Assembly (NCBI GenBank): GCA_963575745.1
Contig: CAUYUJ010014558.1
Coordinates: forward strand, 271,731-335,730
Reading direction: 5' to 3'
Source of the DNA: Prorocentrum cordatum
Taxonomy: Eukaryota; Sar; Dinophyceae; Prorocentrales; Prorocentraceae
DNA length: 64,000 bases
The translations under genes and the position numbers were made by a program. Position 1 is the stretch's first letter; every line of letters starts with the position of its first letter. The notes under the pieces are model-generated. The model was not told the DNA's origin. It worked only from the letters and a program-made list of their open reading frames with translations, and made no database searches. This document shows, one piece after another, positions 31,201 through 39,899 of this stretch.

Positions 31201-32301
31201 GAAGTCAGTGTGAAGAGCGAGGTGGTGAAGGTGACGATCCCTGGAGGTCCAGGCCCGCTGGGCCGCTGGCTGCGCCCTGGGCGAGAGTGGTCAGGAGCCG
31301 AGGTTCCTGAGCAGCGGCTGCCCACCTTCGCGAGGTGCATCCCGCGCGGGCGTGCCGGCGACAAGCCGAAAGGCCTGCACCAGTGCAGCGAGGCCGAGCT
31401 GGAGCGTTGGCGGAGGCACGACTTCTGCTACGCGCCGTACCAGTTTCGAGATCCTCACTGTCTTCGATGGCAAGGAGGTGCGCTGGAGCCTGCCGACTCC
31501 TTTGAGAGAGAGATGTTGATGGACTTTCCACCTGGGCACACGGCGACAGCGCGGGCCACAAGATTCCGCAAGCTGGCTGAGCTCGAGGTGGTACGATGCG
31601 CCCTGCTGGGCAACTCGTTCCAGTGCGGCGTGGTGGCCTGGACAGTGGCGCACTGGGCTCACCGACACGGCTACCTGGACACGGTCCCCACGATAGCGGA
31701 GGCGCGCGCCGTCGGAGGCGCCTTCGACGCTGCCGAGGGCCTGGTGCAGGTGGCCAAGGAGGGCGACGACAGCGGGGTCGTGATCAGGGACCGTGGCCTC
31801 GAAGAGGCCGAGGCGCAGGCGGACCCAAGCATTCAGATCGTGGAGGAGCTGATCCGGCGAGCTGAGGTGAGGGGCTCGGACGTGCGCCTCGACACGCTGG
31901 AGGTCATGCGCCCTGACTTGTGGCCACGCCGCCCGATCAGCGTGAGCCGCTGGACGTGGAAGACAGTGCTGGTCTGGAAGTGGAGGTGGAAGAGCCACAT
32001 CACGGCGCTGGAGGTGCTGAGCACGCCGGCAGGCCTTCGCTGGCGCTTCAGAGTGGGCCATCACCTTGGCACGAGGTTCGCTCATCTGATGGATTCGCAG
32101 GTTGGACTTGGTGTGATATCGCGGGGGCGCTCTTCCTCGCATCTGCTCAACGCAGCCGTCAAGAGGATCTCAGCTCTGGTCCTGGCGGCGTCGGCAAGAC
32201 CGATTTACGGGTACACCGAGACGGGCAAGAACCCAGCCGACGACCCTTCGCGGGAAGGCGGCCCGTCAGGTGACAGCAATGCCGAGGAAGCGTCGCATTG
32301 A
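28204..32301 (+). CDS. Pol: RT, DUF4326-like, RNase H and DNMT3-like methyltransferase
   Basis: 1,365 residues from ATG 28204, the first Met after the gag tail stop; the frame is open further upstream but there it overlaps gag. RT: GLFGVRKSGHAKG and PQRLVMNIIPSNWM (about 335-360), motif A SSEDLKCCFYVYRLP (about 390-405), motif B AAIPMGWVSATG (about 435-446), motif C QVYIDNLDVLEV (about 616-627). Between B and C lies a DUF4326-like domain (about 510-590). RNase H acids: VTVSDAS (about 784), HITALEV (about 1266), LMDSQVG (about 1297), NPADDPSR (about 1346). Between the first and second of these lies a C5 methyltransferase (about 820-1150). Acts on element RNA and cDNA. Unbroken. Confidence 0.85.
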   Translation: MSFEGAREACDCTSDGSWESEITFSSYLEDECNGAAHGAVSDEPSTRIHDYPYLNQTRAASELGSLCGAPVRVVGRRLADLSTSSPASSGALGNFDAKSHDDILSPLTAGNGRRDLLPLPCVDLTIEELSMNGVVFGESKPVDPSFEDDLNGWLKLTVLSLNFQYALGGKHPGLKMAPWKVRHGPASAVQLKALRLLARSVGTFLCQYEGSVANLDWTQELKSSAVSYTGMEVYPAEQLDRERLLLALPPKEACGSVLATEVSEGWIRSALEHPEWVMKSPAELGEMPKTPRVWAEDDEWELIAAELVNRGILVPIEADEIVKVKGRRVLGGLFGVRKSGHAKGSGPQRLVMNIIPSNWMQETVQGDMGLLPTTDKWKSIILRSGEVMMSSSEDLKCCFYVYRLPAAWHKYMALSKKVSRSCIGLDGTGEVHVAAAAIPMGWVSATGIIQHIHRRLLREWLEGVPPLPEDRELRRDLPLPPHRERGSVVSQGEARPPVRGELGRSYSDERPQVYIGRTGQRYGFSPSKWANPFKVTKMMPRSEAIANYESHLRDSPDLLACLPELSGCRLLCHCRRGQRCHGDVLVKVWSETVPKATSGVDTLMAEGAGTACWVVWQVYIDNLDVLEVTDEVSAAALKAQGPPEVVQLACERCAQRGVPRSEDKAVCREPVSQALGELIDGTRGVISPPLEFVHRLLGLTFATLERSVLTQTWLQVVAGRWVRAMMFRRETMSVFDDLWRAVVRWRGERRLPAPVQRELLLAVGLLPLMRCDLRTPVSGLVTVSDASMRKGAVCRAVRLLPHGVEAAKASRRRQVGRLQDEGVLLSLFDGIGGGRRALDMLGLSVAVYAASETDPEACRVVKYAWPDVVELGDVTKLSAQDIAKIRDRAPHVRWVLLFAGAPCVDLTRLSVDRQGLSGARSGLFYEIKRVKSLVKEVFSVEVEVFDLIENVSSMTAEDRDTMSEHMGLTPVMIDAADISHVRRERLYWCDTDLMTPWQGEVSVKSEVVKVTIPGGPGPLGRWLRPGREWSGAEVPEQRLPTFARCIPRGRAGDKPKGLHQCSEAELERWRRHDFCYAPYQFRDPHCLRWQGGALEPADSFEREMLMDFPPGHTATARATRFRKLAELEVVRCALLGNSFQCGVVAWTVAHWAHRHGYLDTVPTIAEARAVGGAFDAAEGLVQVAKEGDDSGVVIRDRGLEEAEAQADPSIQIVEELIRRAEVRGSDVRLDTLEVMRPDLWPRRPISVSRWTWKTVLVWKWRWKSHITALEVLSTPAGLRWRFRVGHHLGTRFAHLMDSQVGLGVISRGRSSSHLLNAAVKRISALVLAASARPIYGYTETGKNPADDPSREGGPSGDSNAEEASH
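29730..29970 (+). other. DUF4326-like domain nested in RT
   Basis: VYIGRTGQRYGFSPSKWANP, MPRSEAIANYESHLRDS, ACLPELSGCRLLCHC and QRCHGDVLVKVW reproduce the DUF4326 signature: YIGRxxxxxxSKWANPF, a helical middle, LxGxxLxCxCxxxxxCHGDVL. The domain sits after RT motif B (29,513-29,545) and before motif C (30,050-30,085), so it splits the palm. Its biochemical function is not established to my knowledge. The conserved Cys/His could bind metal or nucleotide. Confidence 0.75.
30664..31660 (+). other. DNMT3-like C5 cytosine methyltransferase domain nested in RNase H
   Basis: Motif I LLSLFDGIGGGRRALDMLG (SAM binding), motif IV AGAPCVDLTRLS with the catalytic Cys, motif VI FDLIENVSSM with the Glu that contacts cytosine, motif VIII HVRRERLYWCD, a recognition region with HDFCYAPYQFRD, then FEREMLMDFPPGHT and CALLGNSFQCGVV (motif IX/X region). 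PCxDL and LFYEIKRV after it resemble DNMT3 rather than DNMT1. All key residues are present, so it is probably active. Expected reaction: transfer of methyl from SAM to C5 of cytosine in DNA, perhaps the element's own cDNA. Confidence 0.85.
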
Positions 32302-33235
32302 TTATGAGATAGACTTGGTGTCCCGCATTCGGGTACGACGCGCGATTGGCAGATTATCACACACACTAGTTCAACCTCGTACGTTTCGCAGATATGGTCA
32401 GATGGTGCAAAGCTTTGTCTCTTGGATTCGTGCCCATGGTATCGACGTGGCCACTGACCTGGAGCAGCTCGATTTTCAGTTATGTGAATGGATAGAAACG
32501 CTATGGGCGCATGGGAGGCCTGCTGGAGATGCTGGGGCCACTTTGTCTGGCGTACAGTTCTTCTTGCGACGCAAAAGAGTGCTTCACAGTGCGTGGAGCT
32601 TGCTGAAGGCTTGGCAACAGACTGAGATGCCACAAAGAGCACCACCCATGCCAGAGTATGTGCTGATGTCACTTGCCACGGTGGCTCGGTCCTGGAGTCG
32701 AAACGACGTGGCGGTGCTTCTTGTGATTGGCTACTCTGTGTTTTTGCGAACAATGGAGCTTCTTACTCTTCGTAAGTGGCAGCTGCAGTTCAGCAACGAC
32801 GGCCTCAGCCTTGTCATAGCCCTGCCGGTGACCAAGGCAGGCAAGAGACGGCACTGCGAGGAGTCGGTCACGCTCCACGACGCTAGGATTGTTCACTTCG
32901 TCAGAGTGCTCACTCAGCATTTGCCGCCTGAGAGCTCTTTGCTGCAAGGCACCGTGCCCGAATTTCGCGATGTGTTCAGAGCTCTCTTGAGGTCGTTGAA
33001 CCTGGAGCGGCACGGATATCAAATATATTCTTTACGCCGCGGAGGTGCCACCACTCACTATAGAAGATTCGAGAACATGGGCTTGACTTTGATAGTTGGG
33101 AGATGGCAAGATACCGCTGTGGCCAGACTGTACATCAGTGACGGTGTGCAAACTTTGCTTCAGAACGATTTCTTGCCTGCAGAATTGGAGCGATTTCGTG
33201 TACTGGCGAGTGCTCTTAACTTCGATGTGGGATGA
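32279..33235 (+). CDS. Tyrosine recombinase (YR integrase) of element 3
   Basis: 318 residues from ATG 32279; the ORF overlaps the pol end by 23 nt in another frame, and an in-frame GTG lies 9 nt upstream. An N-terminal SAM-like helical region (TFRRYGQMVQSFVSWIRAHG) precedes the catalytic domain. Visible catalytic elements: Arg in VFLRTMELLTLRKW (about 156), a Lys in TKAGKRRH, box II YSLRRGGATTHY (about 250-260; Tyr where His is usual), WQDTAV and the nucleophile in ARLYISDG (about 284). It would integrate the circular DNA form of the element by site-specific recombination, in the manner of DIRS/Ngaro elements. No frameshift or stop. Confidence 0.85.
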   Translation: MPRKRRIDYEIDLVSRIRVRRAIGRLSHTLVQPRTFRRYGQMVQSFVSWIRAHGIDVATDLEQLDFQLCEWIETLWAHGRPAGDAGATLSGVQFFLRRKRVLHSAWSLLKAWQQTEMPQRAPPMPEYVLMSLATVARSWSRNDVAVLLVIGYSVFLRTMELLTLRKWQLQFSNDGLSLVIALPVTKAGKRRHCEESVTLHDARIVHFVRVLTQHLPPESSLLQGTVPEFRDVFRALLRSLNLERHGYQIYSLRRGGATTHYRRFENMGLTLIVGRWQDTAVARLYISDGVQTLLQNDFLPAELERFRVLASALNFDVG

Positions 33236-33345
33236 GAGAGTGAAAAGAGGGAGCAAAATATCTGAGCAGCTTCGCTGTCAGCATTCTCCGGACCCTCCCC
33301 ACCCGTCCCTGGGAAATAATGGCGGTAAACCAGAATGGGGTGCAT

Positions 33346-33599
33346 GGAAAGGGGTCCCGGGGGGGGTTCGGACACGCGTCGCGCGCTGCCGCCCTCACCC
33401 GAGGGGGTTCGGACTCGCGTCGCGCTGCCGCTCCCGGTTAACTCCGAGGGTTCGGACTCGCGTCGCGCTGCCGCCCCTGGCCAGGCTTCGGAGTCCCCAG
33501 AGGACATGGGGGGGGGTCTCCGCTGGCAGCCCCCCTGTAGCACAAAACCCCTGGTGAGAGGAGTAAAAAGGAGATGGACGAGGAAAGGGGACACAGAGA
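33346..33599 (+). repeat. Split direct repeat B1 of element 3
   Basis: 254 bp, from GGAAAGGGGTCCCGGGG to GGGGACACAGAGA, equal to 33,790-34,043 except one base (GGAGATGGAC versus GGAGAGGGAC). Contains three internal TTCGGAC(T/A)CGCGTCGCG subrepeats. Confidence 0.9.
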
Positions 33600-33606
33600 T
33601 AAATAT

Positions 33607-33692
33607 CCTTGAGATTCTCATGGGTTTTATCTCGTCCCCCCTCCGTCCTCGAAAAGATCTCCTCTAAACCGCCTCTCCGTAGCCGCCTCGGC
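33607..33692 (+). repeat. Split direct repeat A2 of element 3
   Basis: Copy of A1. It is joined to B1 by only seven bases (TAAATAT), which gives the B-A junction expected from joined element ends. A unique 97-bp spacer separates it from B2. Confidence 0.9.
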
Positions 33693-33789
33693 CCCGCCCT
33701 GAAACCCTGCCCGAGCCGAGTTGGCTAAAAGATGTGCCGAATTCGAGCCATCTGAGGATGCGCTGAAGCCGTCCCAGCAGGAGTTGGAG

Positions 33790-34040
33790 GGAAAGGGGTC
33801 CCGGGGGGGGTTCGGACACGCGTCGCGCGCTGCCGCCCTCACCCGAGGGGGTTCGGACTCGCGTCGCGCTGCCGCTCCCGGTTAACTCCGAGGGTTCGGA
33901 CTCGCGTCGCGCTGCCGCCCCTGGCCAGGCTTCGGAGTCCCCAGAGGACATGGGGGGGGGTCTCCGCTGGCAGCCCCCCTGTAGCACAAAACCCCTGGTG
34001 AGAGGAGTAAAAAGGAGAGGGACGAGGAAAGGGGACACAG

Positions 34041-34043
<3 letters not shown>
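33790..34043 (+). repeat. Split direct repeat B2 of element 3
   Basis: Right terminal copy of B1, followed directly by (TA)n at 34,044-34,092. Confidence 0.9.
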
Positions 34044-34092
<49 letters not shown>

Positions 34093-34094
<2 letters not shown>

Positions 34095-34555
34095 AAATTT
34101 TGTTTATGTAAATTTCTCGGGGTTCTCCTGCGCGTGACTTTTCGCTTCGATCCACTTTATATAGAGTTTACATGGATTGTTGTTCGCGTGGTGTTTTTTT
34201 TCTTGGGGTTGGACCTGAGTTGTTCGATGCGCGCCCGTGCGGGGCGGGCCCCGCGCGCCGTCCCGGGCTTTTGCCGGCGCCGCCAGAGCCGACGCGCCCC
34301 CTGGTTTTTGCCCTGGCACGAGCGCGCGAACATCCACAATGACTTTAGGCATTGACAGCGCGCCAGCACAAGGCAACGCCAAGTTCATCAAACGCCCACG
34401 AGCATAGCAGCACCGCGCCGTTCGCATTGAATTGCGCGGCGCTGTCGTTGGCTGACCGTTGAGGCGTTTCCACTTGCAGTTCACGCGTCGCTTGACGGTC
34501 CCATTAATCTAAAGTTCTTCGTGTGGGGGGCGAGAGTATTTCTGTCATACGCTCA
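34093..34555. other. No recognisable gene
   Basis: Sequence to the right of element 3, GC-rich, with short unconserved frames. Confidence 0.5.
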
Positions 34556-36445
34556 TTTAAGGCATCTTGTACCCTCTTGGGCCATCTGGGAGGTTATCTT
34601 GGACCATATTGGGCGAACTTGAAGGCCATCTTGGGCCGTCTTGGCTATCTTGGAGGCGATTGGGCAATTTGTGCAGCGGATTGTGCGGCCTTTTTGGGTG
34701 GCTGGCGCGCAGGGGGACCTTTCAGAAAAAAACAAAACCAAGCCGCAGGGTTCAGCGCACAAGTACCCCTGTGGCAAGACCACAGGGCGGATCAAATAGC
34801 CTTCGGCCCATCCCGCCACCGTGCCTGGGTTGTGGGTATGTCGCCTATTGGGTGTTCGTTGAGATCTCGTGGGAGGCCTTTTGGGGGACTATTGGAAGCA
34901 GTTGGGAGGCCTCTTTGGGGATAGCAAACACAAATCGCTTGAGCAACTTATTTGCCGTGTCAAAGTTGTTGGCGGCCTTCTCGATGGCTACGATCGACGA
35001 TCGGTCGGGGTGGGCTTCACCTCCGCTAAGCAGGGCAAAACCTCCGCCGCGTGCCGGCCACTCGACGCCTGCGAAAACGCCAACACGCGTCGTAGACTCG
35101 CAACGCCCAACGCACAGCCCGCGACGTGCCAGCATATGACTCCAAGTCCAACGGTCGCAAGCACACTCACTGTGTAGAAGCCCTGCTTTTCCTTATCCTT
35201 AATATTCGTATTCGTTTTATTTTTTGTGTTTCCTTTTCGCTTCTGTTGGCTTGCCTTACTTTACTCCTCTTCTATATACCTATATCCGTATAGAGAGAGA
35301 GATGAACAAACAAGTAACAAGTAAGAGATAGCACGAGATACAGGATATGAATAAACAGCCCCACCCAAGCCTGGGCCGGCCGACCCCACAACCATCGGCG
35401 GAAACCCGCTGATACCCCCGCCACGTTTCGCTCCCAAAGGCGGCCCAGAGAGGCCAAGAGGGTGCCAAAACGAGCCAAGAGGGTTCCAAGAGGCCCCCCG
35501 AGCTGCCCAAAACAGCCCAGGAGGACTCCTAGAGCATTCCCAAGAGGGACCCAAGAGGCCCAAACCATAAAATTCCGATGGGAAGACGCACATGTTTTGC
35601 ATGTGCGACTTTTCGGCTCCCGCGGCTTTCAAGACGGTCCAAGAGGCTCCCAAGGTCCCAAGGTTCCCCCCAGACAGCCCAAGACGTTCCCAAGAGGCCC
35701 CCGAGCCAGCCCAAGAGGGCGCCAAAACGGACCAAGGGCCGCCTGAGACGGTCAAGTTGGCCCCAAGACGGCGCCCAAGACGGCCCAAGAAGGCCCCGAG
35801 TCGCCCAAGATGGCCCAAGATGGCCCCAAGACGGTCCAAGAAGGCTCCGAGGCGTCCCAAGAGGCCTCCAAGACCATTCCCAGGAGGGCCCCAAGAAGCC
35901 ACAATCGTTGAATTCCTATGGAGAAGCGTACATTTTTATATCATGCGATTGTACGGCCTTCACGGCTTTGAAGACGGCCCAAGAGGCTCCCAAGATTTGC
36001 CCGAGAGAGCCTAAGACACTCCCAAGAGGCCCTCAAGACAGCCAAGGGCTGCCCAAGACGGCCCAAGTTAGCCCCAAAACGGGCCCCAAGAAGGCCCCGA
36101 GTCGCCCAGGACGGCCCAAGATGGCCCCAAGAAAGTCCAAGAAGGCTTCGAGACGTCCCAAGAGGCCTCCATAGCACTCCCAAGAGGATCCCAACAGACC
36201 AAATTCGCTACATTCCTGTAAGCGAAACGTGCAATTTTAGCGTATACGATTTGGGGGCCTTCACGGCTGTCCAAGAGGCCCCCAAGCTTTCCCCAATCGA
36301 ACCGGAGACGCTCTCAAGAGGCCCCCAAGATAGCCCAAGAGGGCGCCAAGGCGGCCCAAGGGCCGACTAAGACGGTTCCAGGAGGGGTCCAAGAGGGGAA
36401 TTCCGACTCGAAAGTTGCAGCCTTCCGCCCAAAGAAGCTCCCAGG
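34556..36445. repeat. CTTGGGGCC-type repeats, orientation changing to CCAAGAGGCCCC
   Basis: 34,560-34,920 has loose CTTGG/GGCC words in plus orientation. 35,440-36,430 is dense with CCCAAGAGGCCCCCA in the opposite orientation, about 1 kb. Between them (34,930-35,440) is ordinary sequence without a gene. Confidence 0.75.
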
Positions 36446-38250
36446 AGATATACGACTACTACGACTTCTTGGCCCATGATTAGGTTGCTGTGGGATTGCC
36501 TCAGAAGGTCTTGGAAGCCACTTCGGCCGTTGGCGTAGTTCTTGGTTGCCCCAGAGGGATTGGTCACAAAATATAGGTCTTCAAAGTTCGACCGCGCGCG
36601 CGAAGCGCGCTAGTGGTTCTAGTATATGTATATATGTGTATATATATATATATATACATACACGTTCGATTTTGAAATCGCTACGAAACCTGCGGTTTCT
36701 GAAGGATTTCGGGATGCGCGCGCAACGACGCGCGCGTGTGCACCTTGACCAGTGTTTCGCACATGATTGTTGGAAACTGACGATGTGTGATAAACCAGTG
36801 CGCGCATAGAATTTTCTGCAAAGGATGAAGGGGGGAAGGGCGAACTCCGCTTGGGCTGGGATGATTTGTATTCATATCTTAGGATGAACGATGGGGCAGG
36901 ATCACATGTGAAATATTATACGAAAAGGTGGATCGGTAACCTGGGAGGGGGGGGCGTAGATCCGAATACTCTCCTGGAACGGAGAATCTATGCTGTGCAA
37001 TCTAGGATGCGACGGGGCTGCGACGGCGACGACGGAGCCGCCAGACCGGCACGACGAGGCGGCGACGGGTCGGCGACGGCGGCTACATAACCGCCAGACA
37101 AACAGCCAAGCCTAGACGGCGGGCGGCTACATGTATCTGTAATATGTGTATATATATACTCCATAGCCCATGCAGTTGCGGATGAAGTGGATCGCGGGTG
37201 GGTCGCGACTGGGTTGCGGGTAGGTCGCTGGCGGGTCGCGGGTGGGTCGCAGATGAGTAGAAGGTATGTCGCGGGCTGGTCGCGGGTGGGTCGCCGGCGA
37301 CGACAACAACAACGAACAACAACAGCAGCAACACCAACAGCAGCAATTGTAACATTGTTCGCTCTTATTTGCCCGCGTTCCATTCAACATGTGTACCCCA
37401 AGTGGTCGATACCCGCCCCTTTTGTCTTCGATCGTCCTTGAGGGCATCTCTTCCTTGCCACGCAAAGTTGGCGCAAGTCCTACAACAGGGGAGAGGAGGG
37501 AAAAGGCAGGGACAAAAGGGATGGAGAGGGATGGAGCACGACAGAGATTAGCAGGGTGGAGGTTAGGAACAGGAAAACAAGCGGCAGAACCAGACAGGCG
37601 GGTCGGGCGCGGGGAACCAAACGGGCGGGCCGGGCGGGCGGGCCCAGACGGCCGGGTCGAGCGGGCGGGTGATTGAACCGTCTGTCCTGCATGAATCAAG
37701 AGGACATCGTGAGAAAGTCCATAGCGGGAGCGTGATTCGTGAGTGTCGAAAGAGCGGCGTTTCCATAAATCGACAGAACGTCACACGCGAGAGCGCGATA
37801 CCTGCATACATTGTGAGGAACTCCCGCGCGAGAGCACGATTCTTGAATCAATTGCATGGAAATGTAAGGCGGGAGCCGTTGTTGTTGTAGTTCGGGGGCC
37901 AGGGGCCAACATTTTCCTTTGTTGAAGCAGAGCCCCGCGAGGGCCAGCTCAATCGGAAAAGACGAGGTGCACCGGAGGGGGGGACCAACAGTAATCATTC
38001 TTTGGAAATGAGAATGCAACCATAATCCCTATCGCGGAAGCCAAATTCAGGCACACTTCCATGGATGGTGTAAGACCGCTCTGCCTTCAATGAAGATGCT
38101 TATATATGTACACATTAGTAAGGCCCTCCCACCAAGATCGAGCTGAAGTACTGTTGTTTTGAAGTACGTGTCTTCCCGTTTGCTCTTCGTCGTCGCCGCC
38201 TTCCAAAAGTCTTCTGCCAAAAGGACTGTCGTTTGTTGGTCGGTTGTAGC
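36446..38250. other. No recognisable gene; small palindromes and a GGGTCGCGGGT minisatellite
   Basis: 36,592-36,624 has the GCGCGAAGCGCGC core and TGGTTCTAGT arm seen at 19,622-19,662, followed by (TA)n at 36,626-36,660. 37,190-37,300 repeats GGGTCGCGGGT-type units about eight times. 37,580-37,680 is rich in GGGCGGGC. No frame carries a motif. Confidence 0.55.
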
Positions 38251-38254
38251 CCAT

Positions 38255-38600
38255 CGGAGGAAGGTGGAGGCCGTGCTGAGGGGAGAGGGCGCCGTAAACC
38301 AACAAAAATAGGAACATCAACCAAAGCACCAGAACAAACAGTAACATGAGAGCCCCCAGGCAAAACAAATCAACGAAATCACAGCCCCGACTGGATCTCG
38401 GTCAGGAAGATTGAAAAACCACAGGTTTTCGTTTGTTGTTCACAAAAAGCAAATCGGGGAATCAATTTCGTTTTATTGTTGGGCCTGGGGGGCTTTGATG
38501 TTATTGTTTGTCCCAACCCTCCTGTGTTGGGTTCTCGTTTTGAATAGAGCAGTTTGGTCTCCACCTCCTCCTCTCCTCCTTCTCTCCTCTCCTCCTTCTC
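38255..38600. repeat. Foldback-unit copy and reversed array flank
   Basis: GGAACATCAACCAAAGCACC at 38,310 is the reverse complement of sequence near 40,190-40,200, and the region to 38,480 matches the inverted half of the units at 39,950-40,610. 38,510-38,600 (GGGTTCTCGTTTTGAATAGA, then CCTCCT-rich) is the reverse complement of the flank that follows the arrays at 41,270 and 58,200. Confidence 0.6.
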
Positions 38601-38694
38601 TCCTGTTTCATGTGTTCCCTTCTCCTCTTCTCTCGTGCCGTCTGGCTCCTGATTCCTGCCTCGCCGTCTTGTCTGTTGGGTGGGCGTGCCTGGG

Positions 38695-39840
38695 AGTTGC
38701 GACACTTTCGTGGGCTCCTGGGAGGCCCAGCGGAGGTAATTACGTCATACGCGGACCACCTCGAGACCTCCCCTCCCCTTGGGGGGCTTGCGATCTGCGA
38801 AACTGTCGGCACGTTCGTGGCTCCTGGGAGGCCCAGCGGAGGTACGTCATACGCGGACCACCTCGAGACCTCGCCGCCCCTTGGGGGCTTGCGATCTGCA
38901 AAATTGTCGGCACTTTCGTGGGCTCCTGGGAGGCCCAGCGGAGGTACGTCATACGCGGACCACCTCGAGACCTCGCCGCCCTTTGGGGGGCTTGCGATCT
39001 GCGAAACTGTCGGCACTTTCGTGGGCTCTTCGGAGGCCCAGCGGAGGTACGTCATACGCGGACCACCTCGAGACCTCGCCGCCCCCTGGGGGGGCTTGCG
39101 ATCTGCGGAATTGTCGGCACGTTCGTGGGCTTCTGGGAGGCCCAGCAGAGGTACGTCATACGCGGACCACCTCGAGACTTCGCCGTCCCTTGGGGGGCTT
39201 GTGATCTGCGAAATTGTCGGCACTTTCGTGGGCTCTTGGGGGGTCCAGCGGGGGTACGTCATACGCGGACCACCTCGAGACCTCGCCGCCCCCTGGGGGG
39301 CTTGCGATCTGCGCAATTGTCGCTACTCTCGTGGGCTCCTGGGAGGCCCAGCGGAGGTACGTCATACGCGGACCACCTCGAGACCTCCCTTCCCCCTGGG
39401 GGGCTTGCGATGTGCGGAATTGTCGGCACTTTCGTGGGCTTCTGGGAGGCCCAGCGGGGGTACGTCATACGCGGAGCACCTCGAGACCTCGCCGCCCCCC
39501 GGGGGGCTTTGCGATCTGCGCAATTGTCGCTACTTTCGTGGGCTCCTGGGAGGCCCAGCGGAGGTACGTCATACGCGGACCACCTCGAGACCTCCCCCTC
39601 CCCCTATGGGGCTTGCGATCTGCGAAACTGTTGGCACTTTCGTGGGCTCCTGGGAGGCCCAGCGGAGGTACGTCATACGCGGACCACCTCGAGACCTCGC
39701 CGCCCCCTGGGGGGCTTGCGATCTGCGCAACTGTCGGCACTTTCGTGGGGCTTCTGGGAGGCCCAGCGGAGGTACGTCTTTACGCGGACCACCTCGAGAC
39801 CTCGCCGCCCCCTGGGGGGCTTGCATTGTGCGGTCCTGAA
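38695..39840. repeat. 103-bp satellite array, 11 copies
   Basis: Unit of 102-106 bp containing GTCGGCACTTTCGTGGGCTC, TACGTCATACGCGGACCACC and TCGAGACCTCGCCGCCCCC. Eleven copies with point changes and small indels. Long open frames on both strands (594, 409 and 271 residues) cross it but drift between phases, so they are repeat artefacts. Confidence 0.95.
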
Positions 39841-39899
39841 TTTAATCGCCACATGTGTAGAAAAAGGTCGGGTACGTCGCAGGGTCATGTTGTGTGTGT

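Larger units (their letters stand above)
25611..34043 (+). mobile_element. Complete YR retrotransposon carrying a DNA methyltransferase (element 3)
   Basis: About 8.4 kb with the order A1, gag, basic gag tail, pol (RT with nested DUF4326-like domain; RNase H with nested DNMT), YR, B1, A2, B2. The split direct repeats A1=A2 (86 bp) and B1=B2 (254 bp) are the hallmark of Ngaro/PAT-type YR retrotransposons. Each pair differs at about one base, so insertion is recent. Pol and YR frames are intact. The only blemish is one in-frame TAG between the gag halves. Dinoflagellate retrotransposons with captured DNMTs are known from published work on Symbiodinium; whether this exact architecture is known I cannot check. 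Confidence 0.85.

Noticed and set aside
36625-36662. (TA)n as a third end of element 3-type DNA
   Set aside because: No A or B repeat sequence lies next to it; it follows the GCGCGAAGCGCGC palindrome instead.
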